A stretch of DNA of 64,000 nt from Fen-1362 sp049516395 (GTDB lineage: Bacteria > Planctomycetota > Phycisphaerae > Sedimentisphaerales > Anaerobacaceae): contig JBEKTD010000001.1 in NCBI GenBank assembly GCA_049516395.1, forward strand, positions 248,001 through 312,000, read 5' to 3'. The notes beneath the pieces are model-generated. The model did no database searches. It worked only from the letters and a program-made list of their open reading frames with translations, and had not been told where the DNA came from. Position numbers and translations under genes: made by a program. Shown here piece by piece: positions 8,410-17,387 of this stretch. How positions within the stretch are numbered: position 1 is the first letter of the stretch; each line of letters begins with the position of its first letter.

Positions 8410-9708
8410 ATGGATTCTAACGACAAAACGCTTATGAATGTCTCAGGGGCACGTCCTACATGTGTTCGTTACTGGGTCATTGTCTTCGCCGTTACTTTGT
8501 CCATCATTACCTATATTGACCGGGTCTGCATTTCGCAGGCAGCACCGGCGATGAGCAAAGACCTCGGTTTTTCGACCAAGCAAATGGGCTGGGCGTTTTC
8601 GGCGTTTTTCTGGGCGTATGCCCTGTTCGAAGTTCCCAGCGGCTGGCTGGGCGACCGCATCGGCGCACGCAAAGTGCTGATGCGGGTGGTTATGTGGTGG
8701 TCGTTTTTCACGGCCGCGACGGGCTGGGTATTCAGTTTAGTTTCATTAGTTATTACTCGCGCGATGTTCGGCGCAGGTGAGGCAGGATGCTTCCCAAATC
8801 TGACCAAGGCGTTCACCGTCTGGCTTCCAAAATCTGAGCGGGTTCGCGCTCAGGGCATAACGTGGCTTAGCGCAAGATGGGGCGGAGCATTTACGCCTTT
8901 ACTTGTCGCCCTGATTTTGCAGCATATCTCCTGGCGTCACACCTTCGGATTATTCGGCCTACTGGGCGTGGTATGGGCGATTTTCTTTTATATCTGGTAT
9001 CGAGACAACCCCCGCGACAGAAAAGAGGTTAACGAGGCGGAGCTGGCGATTTTGCCTCGCCAGCAGGATGTGGTACTCGGACACGACAAAATCCCATGGG
9101 GGAAACTGGTAGCTTCTAAAACCGTCTGGCTCCTGTGGTTTCAATTTGCCTGCCTGAATTTCGGAGCGGTTTTTTATATAACCTGGCTGCCAACCTACCT
9201 GCGCGAGGGGCGAGGTATGGATATAACTTATGGCGCCTTATTAGCAGGCCTCCCGTTATTTTTCGGCGGGCTTGGCTCGCTGTTCTGCGGCTATATATCC
9301 GCACCACTTGCCAATCGGTTAGGCAGCACGTTATTCGCGAGACGTTTGCTGGCGGGAATCGGATTTTTTGGGGCTGCGTCCTGTTTGGCGATATCAACTT
9401 TTATACCTAATCCGTGGCTGGCTATGCTGGTTATGGGCTTGGCCAGTTTCTGCAATGATTTGGTGATGCCGACAAGCTGGGGCGCATGTATGGATATAGG
9501 CGGGAAATTCTCAGGGACGCTGTCCGGCAGTATGAATATGATGGGCAATTTCGGCGGGGGCCTTGCCGCCATCGTCATCGGCTATATCCTTGCTTGGTCA
9601 AATCACAACTGGAATGTCGCCCTGTATGTGGCCGCAGGCGTATATTTTCTCGGCACATTCTGCTGGCTCGTTATCGACCCCGTAACCCCAATAGAGACAA
9701 AGAGTTAG
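8410..9708 (+). CDS. MFS transporter, anion:cation symporter (ACS) family
   Basis: This 432-residue, 12-helix MFS protein has YIDRVCISQAAPAMSKDLG and FFWAYALFEVPSGWLGDRIGARK, typical of the hexuronate/galactonate/glucarate ACS branch. It would import a sugar acid or similar anion with a cation. The start at 8410 has no ribosome site because the terminator hairpin occupies that place. A second in-frame ATG at 8434 removes 8 residues but also lacks a clear site. Substrate cannot be fixed from sequence. Its position after the GH5 array suggests uptake of a sugar product. Confidence 0.85.
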   Translation: MDSNDKTLMNVSGARPTCVRYWVIVFAVTLSIITYIDRVCISQAAPAMSKDLGFSTKQMGWAFSAFFWAYALFEVPSGWLGDRIGARKVLMRVVMWWSFFTAATGWVFSLVSLVITRAMFGAGEAGCFPNLTKAFTVWLPKSERVRAQGITWLSARWGGAFTPLLVALILQHISWRHTFGLFGLLGVVWAIFFYIWYRDNPRDRKEVNEAELAILPRQQDVVLGHDKIPWGKLVASKTVWLLWFQFACLNFGAVFYITWLPTYLREGRGMDITYGALLAGLPLFFGGLGSLFCGYISAPLANRLGSTLFARRLLAGIGFFGAASCLAISTFIPNPWLAMLVMGLASFCNDLVMPTSWGACMDIGGKFSGTLSGSMNMMGNFGGGLAAIVIGYILAWSNHNWNVALYVAAGVYFLGTFCWLVIDPVTPIETKS

Positions 9709-9751
9709 GATTTTGGCGGCCAGCCGTAATAAAAAAACTTCCGGAATTTTC

Positions 9752-9779
9752 TTTACACAGGCAAAATCCGATGTATCCT
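9752..9779 (+). promoter_or_regulatory. Probable promoter of the kdp operon leader
   Basis: TTTACA (9752-9757), a 16-base spacer and TATCCT (9774-9779). A start near 9786 would place the riboswitch at the very 5' end of the transcript. Confidence 0.5.
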
Positions 9780-9786
9780 GCCAAAC

Positions 9787-9950
9787 TTATGTAGCCGAGT
9801 TTCTTCTTTGCTGTTTGTCTGTTCCAGGGCAGGAAGAAAACGGGGGACCCAATGTCGGTCGAAAGGCCTTGGGGCGAATATCGAGTAAAATCGATTAAGG
9901 TGCTTCTGCCTGAGCCCGACAGCTAACCTCGTAGGCGTTAAAGAAGGGAC
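9787..9950 (+). promoter_or_regulatory. c-di-AMP riboswitch (ydaO/yuaA class) in the kdp leader
   Basis: The leader carries the conserved ydaO/yuaA blocks in order: GCCGAG near 9793, CGGGGGACCCAA at 9841, TTGGGGCGAATATC near 9869 and GCCCGACAGCTAACCTCG (9913-9930) then TAGGCGTT. Pyrimidine-rich TTCTTCTTT near 9801 can pair with AAAGAAGG near 9940 to form the closing stem. This class binds cyclic di-AMP and usually turns downstream genes off. Potassium transporters are a known target group, so repression of kdpFABC when potassium and c-di-AMP are high is the expected logic. Confidence 0.93.
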
Positions 9951-9975
9951 AAACCAGGGTAGTTTTCTGGTTTGT
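9949..9975 (+). promoter_or_regulatory. Expression-platform hairpin after the riboswitch
   Basis: A perfect 9-base-pair stem (ACAAACCAG with CTGGTTTGT) directly abuts the aptamer's 3' arm. No T run follows (TGCGCG), so simple intrinsic termination is doubtful. Rho-dependent or structural control of the region up to kdpF is more likely. A second small hairpin (GCGG/CCGC, about 10028-10044) precedes the kdpF ribosome site. Confidence 0.55.
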
Positions 9976-10064
9976 TGCGCGTCTGGTATAACCTGCCTCA
10001 AAACAGACATCTCGGCGAAAATTATTTGCGGGAAAAGTCCGCGCCAAAGACAGGGAGATGTTTT

Positions 10065-10154
10065 ATGATTTGGGCGTATTGGGTTAGCGGGATTATTACG
10101 GTGCTGCTTATGATTTATCTTGTCGTGGCAGTGTTGTTGGCGGAGAAATTCTGA
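10065..10154 (+). CDS. kdpF: KdpF small subunit of potassium-transporting ATPase
   Basis: A 29-residue single-helix peptide (MIWAYWVSGIITVLLMIYLV...AEKF) lies directly before kdpA. It has a GGGAG ribosome site and the TGATG overlap typical of kdpF-kdpA. KdpF stabilises the KdpABC complex in the membrane. Length and pattern match the family, although the sequence itself is poorly conserved. Confidence 0.9.
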   Translation: MIWAYWVSGIITVLLMIYLVVAVLLAEKF

Positions 10155-11896
10155 TGACTTACGGGATAATACAAATTGTTCTGTTCCTGTCCGTGGTTCT
10201 TTTATTGGTTAAGCCGTTGGGCTGGTATATGGCACGGGTGTATGAAAACAAGCCTTGCGGCCTGGACCGGATACTGGGGCCGGTCGAGCATGCGATTTAT
10301 CGGCTCTGTGGCGTTAATCCCGCTAATGAGATGGGCTGGAAAAGATATACCGTCGCGATGATTGCTTTTAACGCTGCCGGTTTCGTCGTTTTATATGCCT
10401 TGATGCGATTACAGGGCTTTTTGCCTTTGAACCCGCAGCATTTTCCCGCCGTGCCTTCCGACATGGCATTCAATACGGCTGTCAGTTTTATTACCAATAC
10501 CAACTGGCAGGCATACGGCGGCGAGAGCACGATGAGCTACCTGACCCAGATGCTCGGTTTGGCAGTGCAGAATTTTGTGTCCGCGGCAAGCGGTATGGCG
10601 GTGCTGGTTGCGCTTATCCGGGGATTTGTTCGCCGAAACAGCCAGACAATCGGCAACTTCTGGGTCGATTTAACTCGCTCGCTCTTGTATATCCTCATTC
10701 CTCTATCGCTGATAATTGCAATCCTGCTTGCGTCGCAGGGCGTGGTGCAGACGTTCAAGGCATATCCGACAGCGACGCTTGTTGAGCCGGTAACGCTTGT
10801 TGACGGCAATAGCGTTGCTGAGCAGACAATCGCGGTGGGGCCGACGGCCTCGCAGATTGCTATCAAACACTTGGGCACTAACGGCGGCGGATTCTTCAAC
10901 GCCAACTCCGCTCATCCGCTTGAGAATCCTACGCCTTTATCGAATTTTCTTGAGATGCTGGCGATACTTTTGATTCCGGCTGCGCTTTGCTACACGTTCG
11001 GCAAAATGGCGGGCGATACAAAGCAGGGCTGGGCAATCCTGGCCTCGATGGTAATTATATTCATCTGCCTGCTGGCCTTGTGCTGCTGGTCGGAGCAAAA
11101 AGGGACGCCGCAATTGATTTCAGCGGGTGCGGACCTGCGAGTCAGTGCGACGCAAAGCGGCGGTAATATGGAGGGCAAGGAAGTCCGATTCGGCATTTTC
11201 AACTCCGCCCTGTTTGCTACCACCACGACGGGGACATCCTGCGGGGCGGTAAATTCGATGCACGATTCTTATACGCCTTTGGGCGGATTGGTCCCGATGT
11301 GGCTGATGCAATTGGGCGAGGTGATTTTCGGCGGCGTGGGGTCGGGGCTTTACGGTATGCTGGCTTTTGCGATTCTGACGGTGTTCATTGCCGGCCTGAT
11401 GGTAGGTCGCACGCCTGAATACTTAGGCAAAAAAATAGAAAGCTATGAAATGAAGATGGCCTCGCTGGTAATACTATTGCCGATATTTCTGGCGCTGGTT
11501 GGCACGGCTGTCGCTGTGGCGACAAAAGCGGGACAGGCGGGTGCGTTCAATCCCGGCCCGCACGGTTTCAGCGAAATCCTCTACGCCTATTCATCGACAA
11601 CCAACAATAACGGCAGCGCATTTGGCGGGATTAACTGTAACACGCCGTTTTATAATATCACAACGGCGATAGCTATGCTTGGCGGGCGATACCTGTTCAA
11701 AATCCTTATGCTGGCAATTGCCGGGTCACTGGCGGCCAAGAAGTATGTCCCCACCAGCGCGGGCACGCTGAGCACGTCTGGTCCGATGTTTGTCATTCTG
11801 CTGATTAGCGTCGTTATTGTGGTGGGTGCGTTAAGCTTTATACCGGCCCTGGCTTTGGGGCCGATAGTTGAACACTTGATGATGATAGGCAAATAA
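10154..11896 (+). CDS. kdpA: KdpA potassium-binding channel-like subunit
   Basis: The 580-residue membrane protein has about ten transmembrane helices and the four selectivity-filter-like segments of KdpA, including TNTNWQAYGGE, LGTNGGGFFNANSAHP, TTTGTSCGAV and TNNNGSAFGG. It is the potassium-selective pore subunit of the high-affinity, ATP-driven Kdp importer. It overlaps kdpF by one base and is followed by kdpB after two bases. It looks intact, with a length close to the usual 560-580 residues. Confidence 0.97.
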   Translation: MTYGIIQIVLFLSVVLLLVKPLGWYMARVYENKPCGLDRILGPVEHAIYRLCGVNPANEMGWKRYTVAMIAFNAAGFVVLYALMRLQGFLPLNPQHFPAVPSDMAFNTAVSFITNTNWQAYGGESTMSYLTQMLGLAVQNFVSAASGMAVLVALIRGFVRRNSQTIGNFWVDLTRSLLYILIPLSLIIAILLASQGVVQTFKAYPTATLVEPVTLVDGNSVAEQTIAVGPTASQIAIKHLGTNGGGFFNANSAHPLENPTPLSNFLEMLAILLIPAALCYTFGKMAGDTKQGWAILASMVIIFICLLALCCWSEQKGTPQLISAGADLRVSATQSGGNMEGKEVRFGIFNSALFATTTTGTSCGAVNSMHDSYTPLGGLVPMWLMQLGEVIFGGVGSGLYGMLAFAILTVFIAGLMVGRTPEYLGKKIESYEMKMASLVILLPIFLALVGTAVAVATKAGQAGAFNPGPHGFSEILYAYSSTTNNNGSAFGGINCNTPFYNITTAIAMLGGRYLFKILMLAIAGSLAAKKYVPTSAGTLSTSGPMFVILLISVVIVVGALSFIPALALGPIVEHLMMIGK

Positions 11897-11898
11897 TT

Positions 11899-13977
11899 AT
11901 GAGTGATAATGTAAAAGCAGGTAAATCGTTTGACTGGGCCATTATCCGGCCCGCTATTGTGGATTCGTTCTACAAACTCAGTCCGCGCAGGCAATTCCGC
12001 AACCCTGTGATGTTCGTTGTATTCGTCGGCAGCGTCCTGACCAGTGTCCTGTTCGTTCAGGCCATTTTCGGCAAAGGCGAGGCAGGCCCGTGGTTTATTC
12101 TCGGCATTTCGCTGTGGCTGTGGTTTACGGTCCTGTTTGCCAATTTCGCCGAAGCAATGGCCGAAGGACACGGCAGAGCACAAGCAGACAGTTTGAAAAA
12201 AGCCCGCAGGGACCTGGTCGCCAAAAAGCTCAGTAATCCTCGGCGTGACTCTTCTTTCGAGATGGTTTTGGCGTCCCTGTTGCGGAAGGGCGACGTGGTT
12301 CTGGTGGAAGCCGGTGACTATATCCCGATTGATGGCGAGGTTATAGAAGGTGTGGCCTCGGTGGATGAAAGCGCAGTTACAGGTGAAAGCGCGCCGGTAA
12401 TTCGTGAAAGCGGCGGAGACAGGTCAGCCGTCACGGGCGGCACCCGCGTTCTTTCGGACTGGTTAGTCATACGTGTTACCGCGGAATCGGGCAATACCTT
12501 CTTAGACCGTATGATAGCAATGGTCGAAGGCGCCAAGCGTCAAAAGACGCCTAACGAAATCGCGTTGACTATATTGTTAGCGGCACTGACGATTGTTTTC
12601 TTGGTAGTTTGCGCGACCTTGCTCCCGTTTTCGTATTACAGTGTTTTGCAGGCGCATCAGGATCAGAGCAGGGTTGTAACGATTACCGTTTTGGTGGCGT
12701 TGCTGGTTTGCCTTGCCCCGACGACGATAGGGGCATTACTTTCGGCAATCGGAATAGCAGGGATGAGCCGACTGAGTCAGGCCAACGTTGTGGCAATGTC
12801 GGGCCGGGCGGTAGAGGCGGCGGGCGACGTGGATGTACTGCTGTTGGACAAAACCGGAACTATCACGTTAGGTAATCGCCAGGCAACGGAATTTATCGCT
12901 GCGGATGGTGTGTCGATGGAGGATTTGGCCGACGCCGCCCAGCTTGCCTCTTTGGCGGATGAAACTCCGGAGGGCAGGAGCATTGTTGTGCTCGCAAAGC
13001 AGCGATACAACCTGCGGGGAAGGGACATAGAAAAATTAGGCGCCAAGTTCGTTCCTTTTTCCGCCCAGACGCGAATGAGCGGTGTGGACCTTGACGGCAG
13101 GCAGATTCGCAAGGGCGCGGTGGATGCGATTGAAAAATTCGTTATAAGTCACGGTGGGGTGACTCCTGATGAAATTCGGCAGATGAGCCAGAAAATTGCC
13201 AAAAGCGGAGGCACGCCTTTGGTTGTGGCAGACGGGGCAAAGGCGCTTGGGGTTATTCATCTCAAAGACATTGTCAAAGGCGGCATCAGGGAACGATTTA
13301 GCGATTTGCGCAGGATGGGCATCAAGACGGTGATGATTACCGGCGATAACCCGATGACCGCGGCGGCGATTGCCGCTGAAGCGGGCGTGGATGATTTTCT
13401 TGCAGAGGCAACGCCGGAGGCGAAACTCGAATTGATTCGGAGGTATCAGACCGGCGGACATTTAGTGGCGATGACGGGCGACGGAACCAACGATGCGCCG
13501 GCGCTGGCGCAGGCGGACGTGGCGGTAGCGATGAATACGGGCACGCAGGCGGCAAAAGAGGCGGGCAATATGGTTGACCTGGATTCCAACCCGACCAAGC
13601 TGCTCGATATCGTGCAAATAGGCAAACAAACGCTGATGACTCGCGGCTCGCTGACGACTTTCTCAATCGCCAACGACGTGGCCAAGTATTTCGCAATCAT
13701 ACCGGCGGCGTTTGCCTTGACCTACCCGTCGCTTAATACGCTGAACGTGATGGCACTTGCGACGCCCAACAGCGCTATTTTGTCTGCCGTGATTTTTAAC
13801 GCGATTATTATCGTCTTCCTGATTCCGCTTGCGCTGAAGGGGGTTAAATATCGCCCGATGCCCGCAACGCAGCTGCTGAGAAAGAACCTGCTCATTTACG
13901 GCGTCGGCGGATTGATTGTGCCTTTTATTGGAATTAAATTGATTGATATGCTGCTGGTAGTTTTGCATTTGGTGTGA
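11899..13977 (+). CDS. kdpB: KdpB P-type ATPase catalytic subunit
   Basis: A 692-residue P-type ATPase. It contains TGES near residue 161 (actuator domain), the phosphorylated Asp in DKTGT at residue 317, TGDNPMTAAAIA and TGDGTNDAPALAQADVAVAMN. These are the complete catalytic set, with flanking membrane helices at both ends. It hydrolyses ATP to drive potassium through KdpA. It sits inside the kdpFABC operon and shows no truncation. Confidence 0.97.
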   Translation: MSDNVKAGKSFDWAIIRPAIVDSFYKLSPRRQFRNPVMFVVFVGSVLTSVLFVQAIFGKGEAGPWFILGISLWLWFTVLFANFAEAMAEGHGRAQADSLKKARRDLVAKKLSNPRRDSSFEMVLASLLRKGDVVLVEAGDYIPIDGEVIEGVASVDESAVTGESAPVIRESGGDRSAVTGGTRVLSDWLVIRVTAESGNTFLDRMIAMVEGAKRQKTPNEIALTILLAALTIVFLVVCATLLPFSYYSVLQAHQDQSRVVTITVLVALLVCLAPTTIGALLSAIGIAGMSRLSQANVVAMSGRAVEAAGDVDVLLLDKTGTITLGNRQATEFIAADGVSMEDLADAAQLASLADETPEGRSIVVLAKQRYNLRGRDIEKLGAKFVPFSAQTRMSGVDLDGRQIRKGAVDAIEKFVISHGGVTPDEIRQMSQKIAKSGGTPLVVADGAKALGVIHLKDIVKGGIRERFSDLRRMGIKTVMITGDNPMTAAAIAAEAGVDDFLAEATPEAKLELIRRYQTGGHLVAMTGDGTNDAPALAQADVAVAMNTGTQAAKEAGNMVDLDSNPTKLLDIVQIGKQTLMTRGSLTTFSIANDVAKYFAIIPAAFALTYPSLNTLNVMALATPNSAILSAVIFNAIIIVFLIPLALKGVKYRPMPATQLLRKNLLIYGVGGLIVPFIGIKLIDMLLVVLHLV

Positions 13978-13999
13978 TTATAATGATGAAGGTGAGAAT

Positions 14000-14578
14000 A
14001 TGATTCGTATCCTGCGACAAGCTGTTGCCTGCATAGTGGTATTCACTGTGATTACGGGTGTTATTTACCCGTTGATTGTAACCGGTGTTGCTCAATTAGT
14101 ATTCCCGCGTCAGGCCAACGGCAGCCTGCTTGTCAACAACGGTAAAACCGTCGGGTCTTCACTTATCGGGCAGTCATTCAGCAGCCCGAAGTATTTCTGG
14201 GCGAGACCATCCGCGACGTCGCCTATGCCTTATAACGCCGCCAATTCTTCCGGCTCGAACCTGGGGCCGCTTAATCCGGCTTTGACCGAAAACGTCAAGG
14301 CCAGGATTACGCAATTGAAGGCCGCGGACGCCGCGAGTAAGTCATTGGTTCCGGTTGATTTGATAACGGCTTCAGGCAGCGGTCTCGACCCTGATATAAG
14401 CCCCGCGGCGGCGGAGTATCAGGTTTCCCGCGTCGCGAAGGCGAGAAACCTTGATGAAACCAAAATCAGGGAGCTTGTAGTTAAATTGACCAAAGACAGA
14501 CAACTTGGTATTCTTGGCGAACCACGGGTAAATGTGCTGGAGCTTAATCTTGCCCTGGATGACCTCAAAAACAAATAG
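14000..14578 (+). CDS. kdpC: KdpC subunit of potassium-transporting ATPase
   Basis: The 192-residue protein has one N-terminal helix (ACIVVFTVITGVIYPLIVTG) and a periplasmic domain with NGSLLVNNGKTVGSSLIGQ and FWARPSATSPMPYNAANSSGSNLGP, hallmarks of KdpC. The C-terminal GEPRVNVLELNLALD is also typical. KdpC raises the ATP affinity of the complex. It lies 22 bases after kdpB. Confidence 0.96.
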   Translation: MIRILRQAVACIVVFTVITGVIYPLIVTGVAQLVFPRQANGSLLVNNGKTVGSSLIGQSFSSPKYFWARPSATSPMPYNAANSSGSNLGPLNPALTENVKARITQLKAADAASKSLVPVDLITASGSGLDPDISPAAAEYQVSRVAKARNLDETKIRELVVKLTKDRQLGILGEPRVNVLELNLALDDLKNK

Positions 14579-14617
14579 GCAGATAACGATTTGATTTAAT
14601 TAAATTTTGGAGGCGTT

Positions 14618-15397
14618 ATGGTACTTAAAACAAAACTTTCGCTTGGTTTGGGATTTCTGTTTGCTATTATTTTTGCCCTCGCATTTTTCTGCTCTTATTA
14701 CGTCGGCAAACTGTCCGAAGAAGCCGACAGCATTCTCAAAAATAATTATGATTCCATTGTCTATTCAAAAAACATGCTCTCCGCACTCGACGACACCAGG
14801 ACTTCCATCAGCAGCACTATATTCAATCCCAGCGACAGCAAAAGATTATCCGATTATTATTCCCACCTTTTCGAAACCGGCAGAGCCGATTTTGAAAAAA
14901 ACCTCGCAGCCGAAAATAACGACATAACAGAGATTCACGAACAAGAGTACGTTGACACGCTCAATCGCGATTATGCTGTTTATATGAACCTCTGCGATAA
15001 GGTCAAAAATGGTTTAGGCACTACCTCGATGTATTTTAACGAAGTTCTGCCTTGTTATGAAAAACTCAAACAATCCATCCTCAGCATCGACGACCTTAAC
15101 ATGGAGGCCGTTGTCCGAAAAAATCTGATAACGAAACAGCAGTCCGCTAACGTAAAGACCCATATGGCAGTAGCGGCTACATTGTGCGCCATTTTGGCCT
15201 TTGGCTATTTCTGGTATTTCCCTTTTTATGTTTCTAATGCTGTCTCCTATTTATCAAAGAGAATAACCGAACTATTGAAAAAAGCCGGCATTGCTTCCGA
15301 CATAAAAACAAACGACGAGGCCTATATCATTTTGCAGTCCATCAAGCTCCTCGAAAAGAAACTCGGCCTCGACAATGACGAAAAGGATTCACTGTAA
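14618..15397 (+). CDS. Membrane sensor protein without a kinase domain, kdp-linked
   Basis: The 259-residue protein has a transmembrane helix at residues about 7-28 and a helical extracytoplasmic region of about 155 residues. A second helix at about 186-208 (AVAATLCAILAFGYFWYFPF) and a short cytoplasmic tail follow. This is the arrangement of four-helix-bundle sensory modules of histidine kinases and chemoreceptors, but no HAMP, DHp, ATPase or signalling domain follows. It has a GGAGG ribosome site and lies 39 bases after kdpC and 8 bases before kdpD, so it belongs to the operon. Function is unknown; a role in signal input to KdpD is only inferred from position. Confidence 0.75.
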   Translation: MVLKTKLSLGLGFLFAIIFALAFFCSYYVGKLSEEADSILKNNYDSIVYSKNMLSALDDTRTSISSTIFNPSDSKRLSDYYSHLFETGRADFEKNLAAENNDITEIHEQEYVDTLNRDYAVYMNLCDKVKNGLGTTSMYFNEVLPCYEKLKQSILSIDDLNMEAVVRKNLITKQQSANVKTHMAVAATLCAILAFGYFWYFPFYVSNAVSYLSKRITELLKKAGIASDIKTNDEAYIILQSIKLLEKKLGLDNDEKDSL

Positions 15398-15405
15398 GAT
15401 AAAGA

Positions 15406-17385
15406 ATGGATAACCAGCGACCAAATCCTGATGAGCTGCTCGAACAAATCCGCGAAGAGGAAAAGGCGAAGGCCGGCGGCAGGCTGAAGATATTTTTCGG
15501 CTATGCGGCGGGTGTCGGCAAAACCTATGCGATGCTGGAGGCCGCAAGAGAGCAGGCCGGCGCAGGTGTGGATATTGTTATCGGGTATGTTCAGCCGCAC
15601 GCGCGACCTGAGACCGAGATGCTTATGCTGGGAGTGGAGATTCTTCCGTCCAAAGAGGTGGAATACAAAGGCATAAAGTTGAAGGAGTTCGACCTCGATG
15701 CGGTACTGGCTCGCAAGCCGGCGGTGATAATTGTCGATGAGTTTGCCCATACCAACGCCCCCGGCCTGCGACATACAAAGCGATGGCAGGACGTGGAGGA
15801 ATTGTTGGACGCCGGCATAAGCGTTTACACCACGCTGAATGTTCAGCATTTAGAGAGTTTGAACGATATTGTGGCGAAGATTTCTGGTATCGCGGTCCGT
15901 GAGACGGTTCCTGATACTGTTTTTGACAATGCCGATGAGGTTGAGCTGGTGGACCTGCCGCCTGAAGATTTACTGCAGCGTTTCGAAGAGGGCAAGATAT
16001 ATTTTCCTGCTGATGCCGAGCGGGCAATGCTGAAGTTTTTCAAACTGCCCAACCTGACTGCCCTGCGTGAGCTGGCTATGCGGCGAACCGCCGACCATTT
16101 GAGCGCGCAGGTCCAGACATCGGGAGGCGCCCGTGTGGGGACGACCAGAGAGCGATTGCTTGTTTGTATCGGTCCCAGCCCGACATCGGCGAGATTAATT
16201 CGGGCCGCCAGACGGATGGCAATGGCGCTGCGTGCGCCATGGATAGCGGCCTATGTGGACACGGGTCGTTTTATGAACGATGCCGCTCGCCAGAAGCTCG
16301 CCCACAACCTTAATTTGGCTGAACAATTGGGCGCAGAAATCGTTACGCTCGGCGGGGAAGATATGGCCGAGGAGATTGTAAAGTATGCCCAGTCAAAAAG
16401 TGTTACGAAAATCATAATCGGCAAGACAGGCGAATCGCGATGGCGTGAATTAATGGGCAGTTCCATCATAAGTAAAGTATTACGTCATAGCGGCGACATA
16501 GATGTATATGTGATTAGAGGCCCCAAAGACCCCGCTGACGAAAGCAAGACCCAGCATCTTGTCAGCCGGCGCAAAATTAATTACCTGTCTTACGTCAAGA
16601 CAATCGTGGTTACTGCAGTCAGCACCACTATTGCCGAGTTGATGAGCATGGCGGGGCTTAACGAAACAAACCAGGCAATGGTGTTTATTCTTGGCGTACT
16701 GTTTGTAACCACAAGATACGGACTCGGACCCGGCATTCTGGCGTCGGTCGCCGGCGTGCTGGCGTTCGATTTCTTCCTCGTGCAGCCCTACTATAGTTTC
16801 AATGTTACCGACACCCAGTATTTTATTACATTTGCCGTTATGCTGACCATTGCGGTTCTGATTAGCACGCTGGCGTTTCGGGTTCGCAGGCAGGTGGAGA
16901 CGCTGCGTCAGCGGCAATGGCGCACCGAGGCCTTATATCGTTTAAGCAGGAAACTGGCTGCCACCGCTGGGACACATCAGCTCGTGGCTGTCGCCCAGGA
17001 GTTATTGTCGGAGAGTTTGACCAGCGAGGTTGCGATATTTTTGCCTGATGAAACAGGCCGGCTGAAAGCGGCGGTCAGCCGACCCAGCAGTTTCGCCGGT
17101 ATGGAAAAAGAAGTTGTCGTTGCCCAGTGGGTATATGAGCATAACCAGATAGCGGGCGCTGGAACCGATACGCTGCCGGACGCTAATGCCATATATGTGC
17201 CGATGACCTGTCCGCGAGGGGCTGTTGGTGTTTTGGGGCTAAAGGCCGGTGAGCCGGGCAAATTTAATGCCCCGGACCAGCGGCAAATCCTGGAGATGGC
17301 GGCCGACCAGCTTGCTTTATCAATCGAGCGAGACCGCCTGGCCGAACAAATTCAGGAAGTGCTCCGGCAGAAAGGAACGCTGTAA
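15406..17385 (+). CDS. kdpD: KdpD-type sensor lacking the histidine kinase domain
   Basis: The 659-residue protein starts with a KdpD domain (Walker A GYAAGVGKT near residue 30, DEFAHTNAPG, TTLNVQHLESLND). A universal-stress-like domain follows (LLVCIGPSPTSARLIRAA to about residue 370), then four membrane helices (DUF4118, about 395-490) and a GAF-like region. It stops at EQIQEVLRQKGTL, where full KdpD proteins (near 900 residues) would continue into the DHp and ATPase domains. The opposite-strand gene begins right after, so there is no room for a frameshifted kinase. No kdpE is present. The USP domain of some KdpD proteins binds c-di-AMP, so this protein may still sense or modulate. Confidence 0.9.
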   Translation: MDNQRPNPDELLEQIREEEKAKAGGRLKIFFGYAAGVGKTYAMLEAAREQAGAGVDIVIGYVQPHARPETEMLMLGVEILPSKEVEYKGIKLKEFDLDAVLARKPAVIIVDEFAHTNAPGLRHTKRWQDVEELLDAGISVYTTLNVQHLESLNDIVAKISGIAVRETVPDTVFDNADEVELVDLPPEDLLQRFEEGKIYFPADAERAMLKFFKLPNLTALRELAMRRTADHLSAQVQTSGGARVGTTRERLLVCIGPSPTSARLIRAARRMAMALRAPWIAAYVDTGRFMNDAARQKLAHNLNLAEQLGAEIVTLGGEDMAEEIVKYAQSKSVTKIIIGKTGESRWRELMGSSIISKVLRHSGDIDVYVIRGPKDPADESKTQHLVSRRKINYLSYVKTIVVTAVSTTIAELMSMAGLNETNQAMVFILGVLFVTTRYGLGPGILASVAGVLAFDFFLVQPYYSFNVTDTQYFITFAVMLTIAVLISTLAFRVRRQVETLRQRQWRTEALYRLSRKLAATAGTHQLVAVAQELLSESLTSEVAIFLPDETGRLKAAVSRPSSFAGMEKEVVVAQWVYEHNQIAGAGTDTLPDANAIYVPMTCPRGAVGVLGLKAGEPGKFNAPDQRQILEMAADQLALSIERDRLAEQIQEVLRQKGTL

Positions 17386-17387
17386 TT

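Noticed and set aside
9972..10064. N-terminal extension of KdpF
   Set aside because: The longer frame covers riboswitch leader hairpins; the 29-residue form with GGGAG matches the family.
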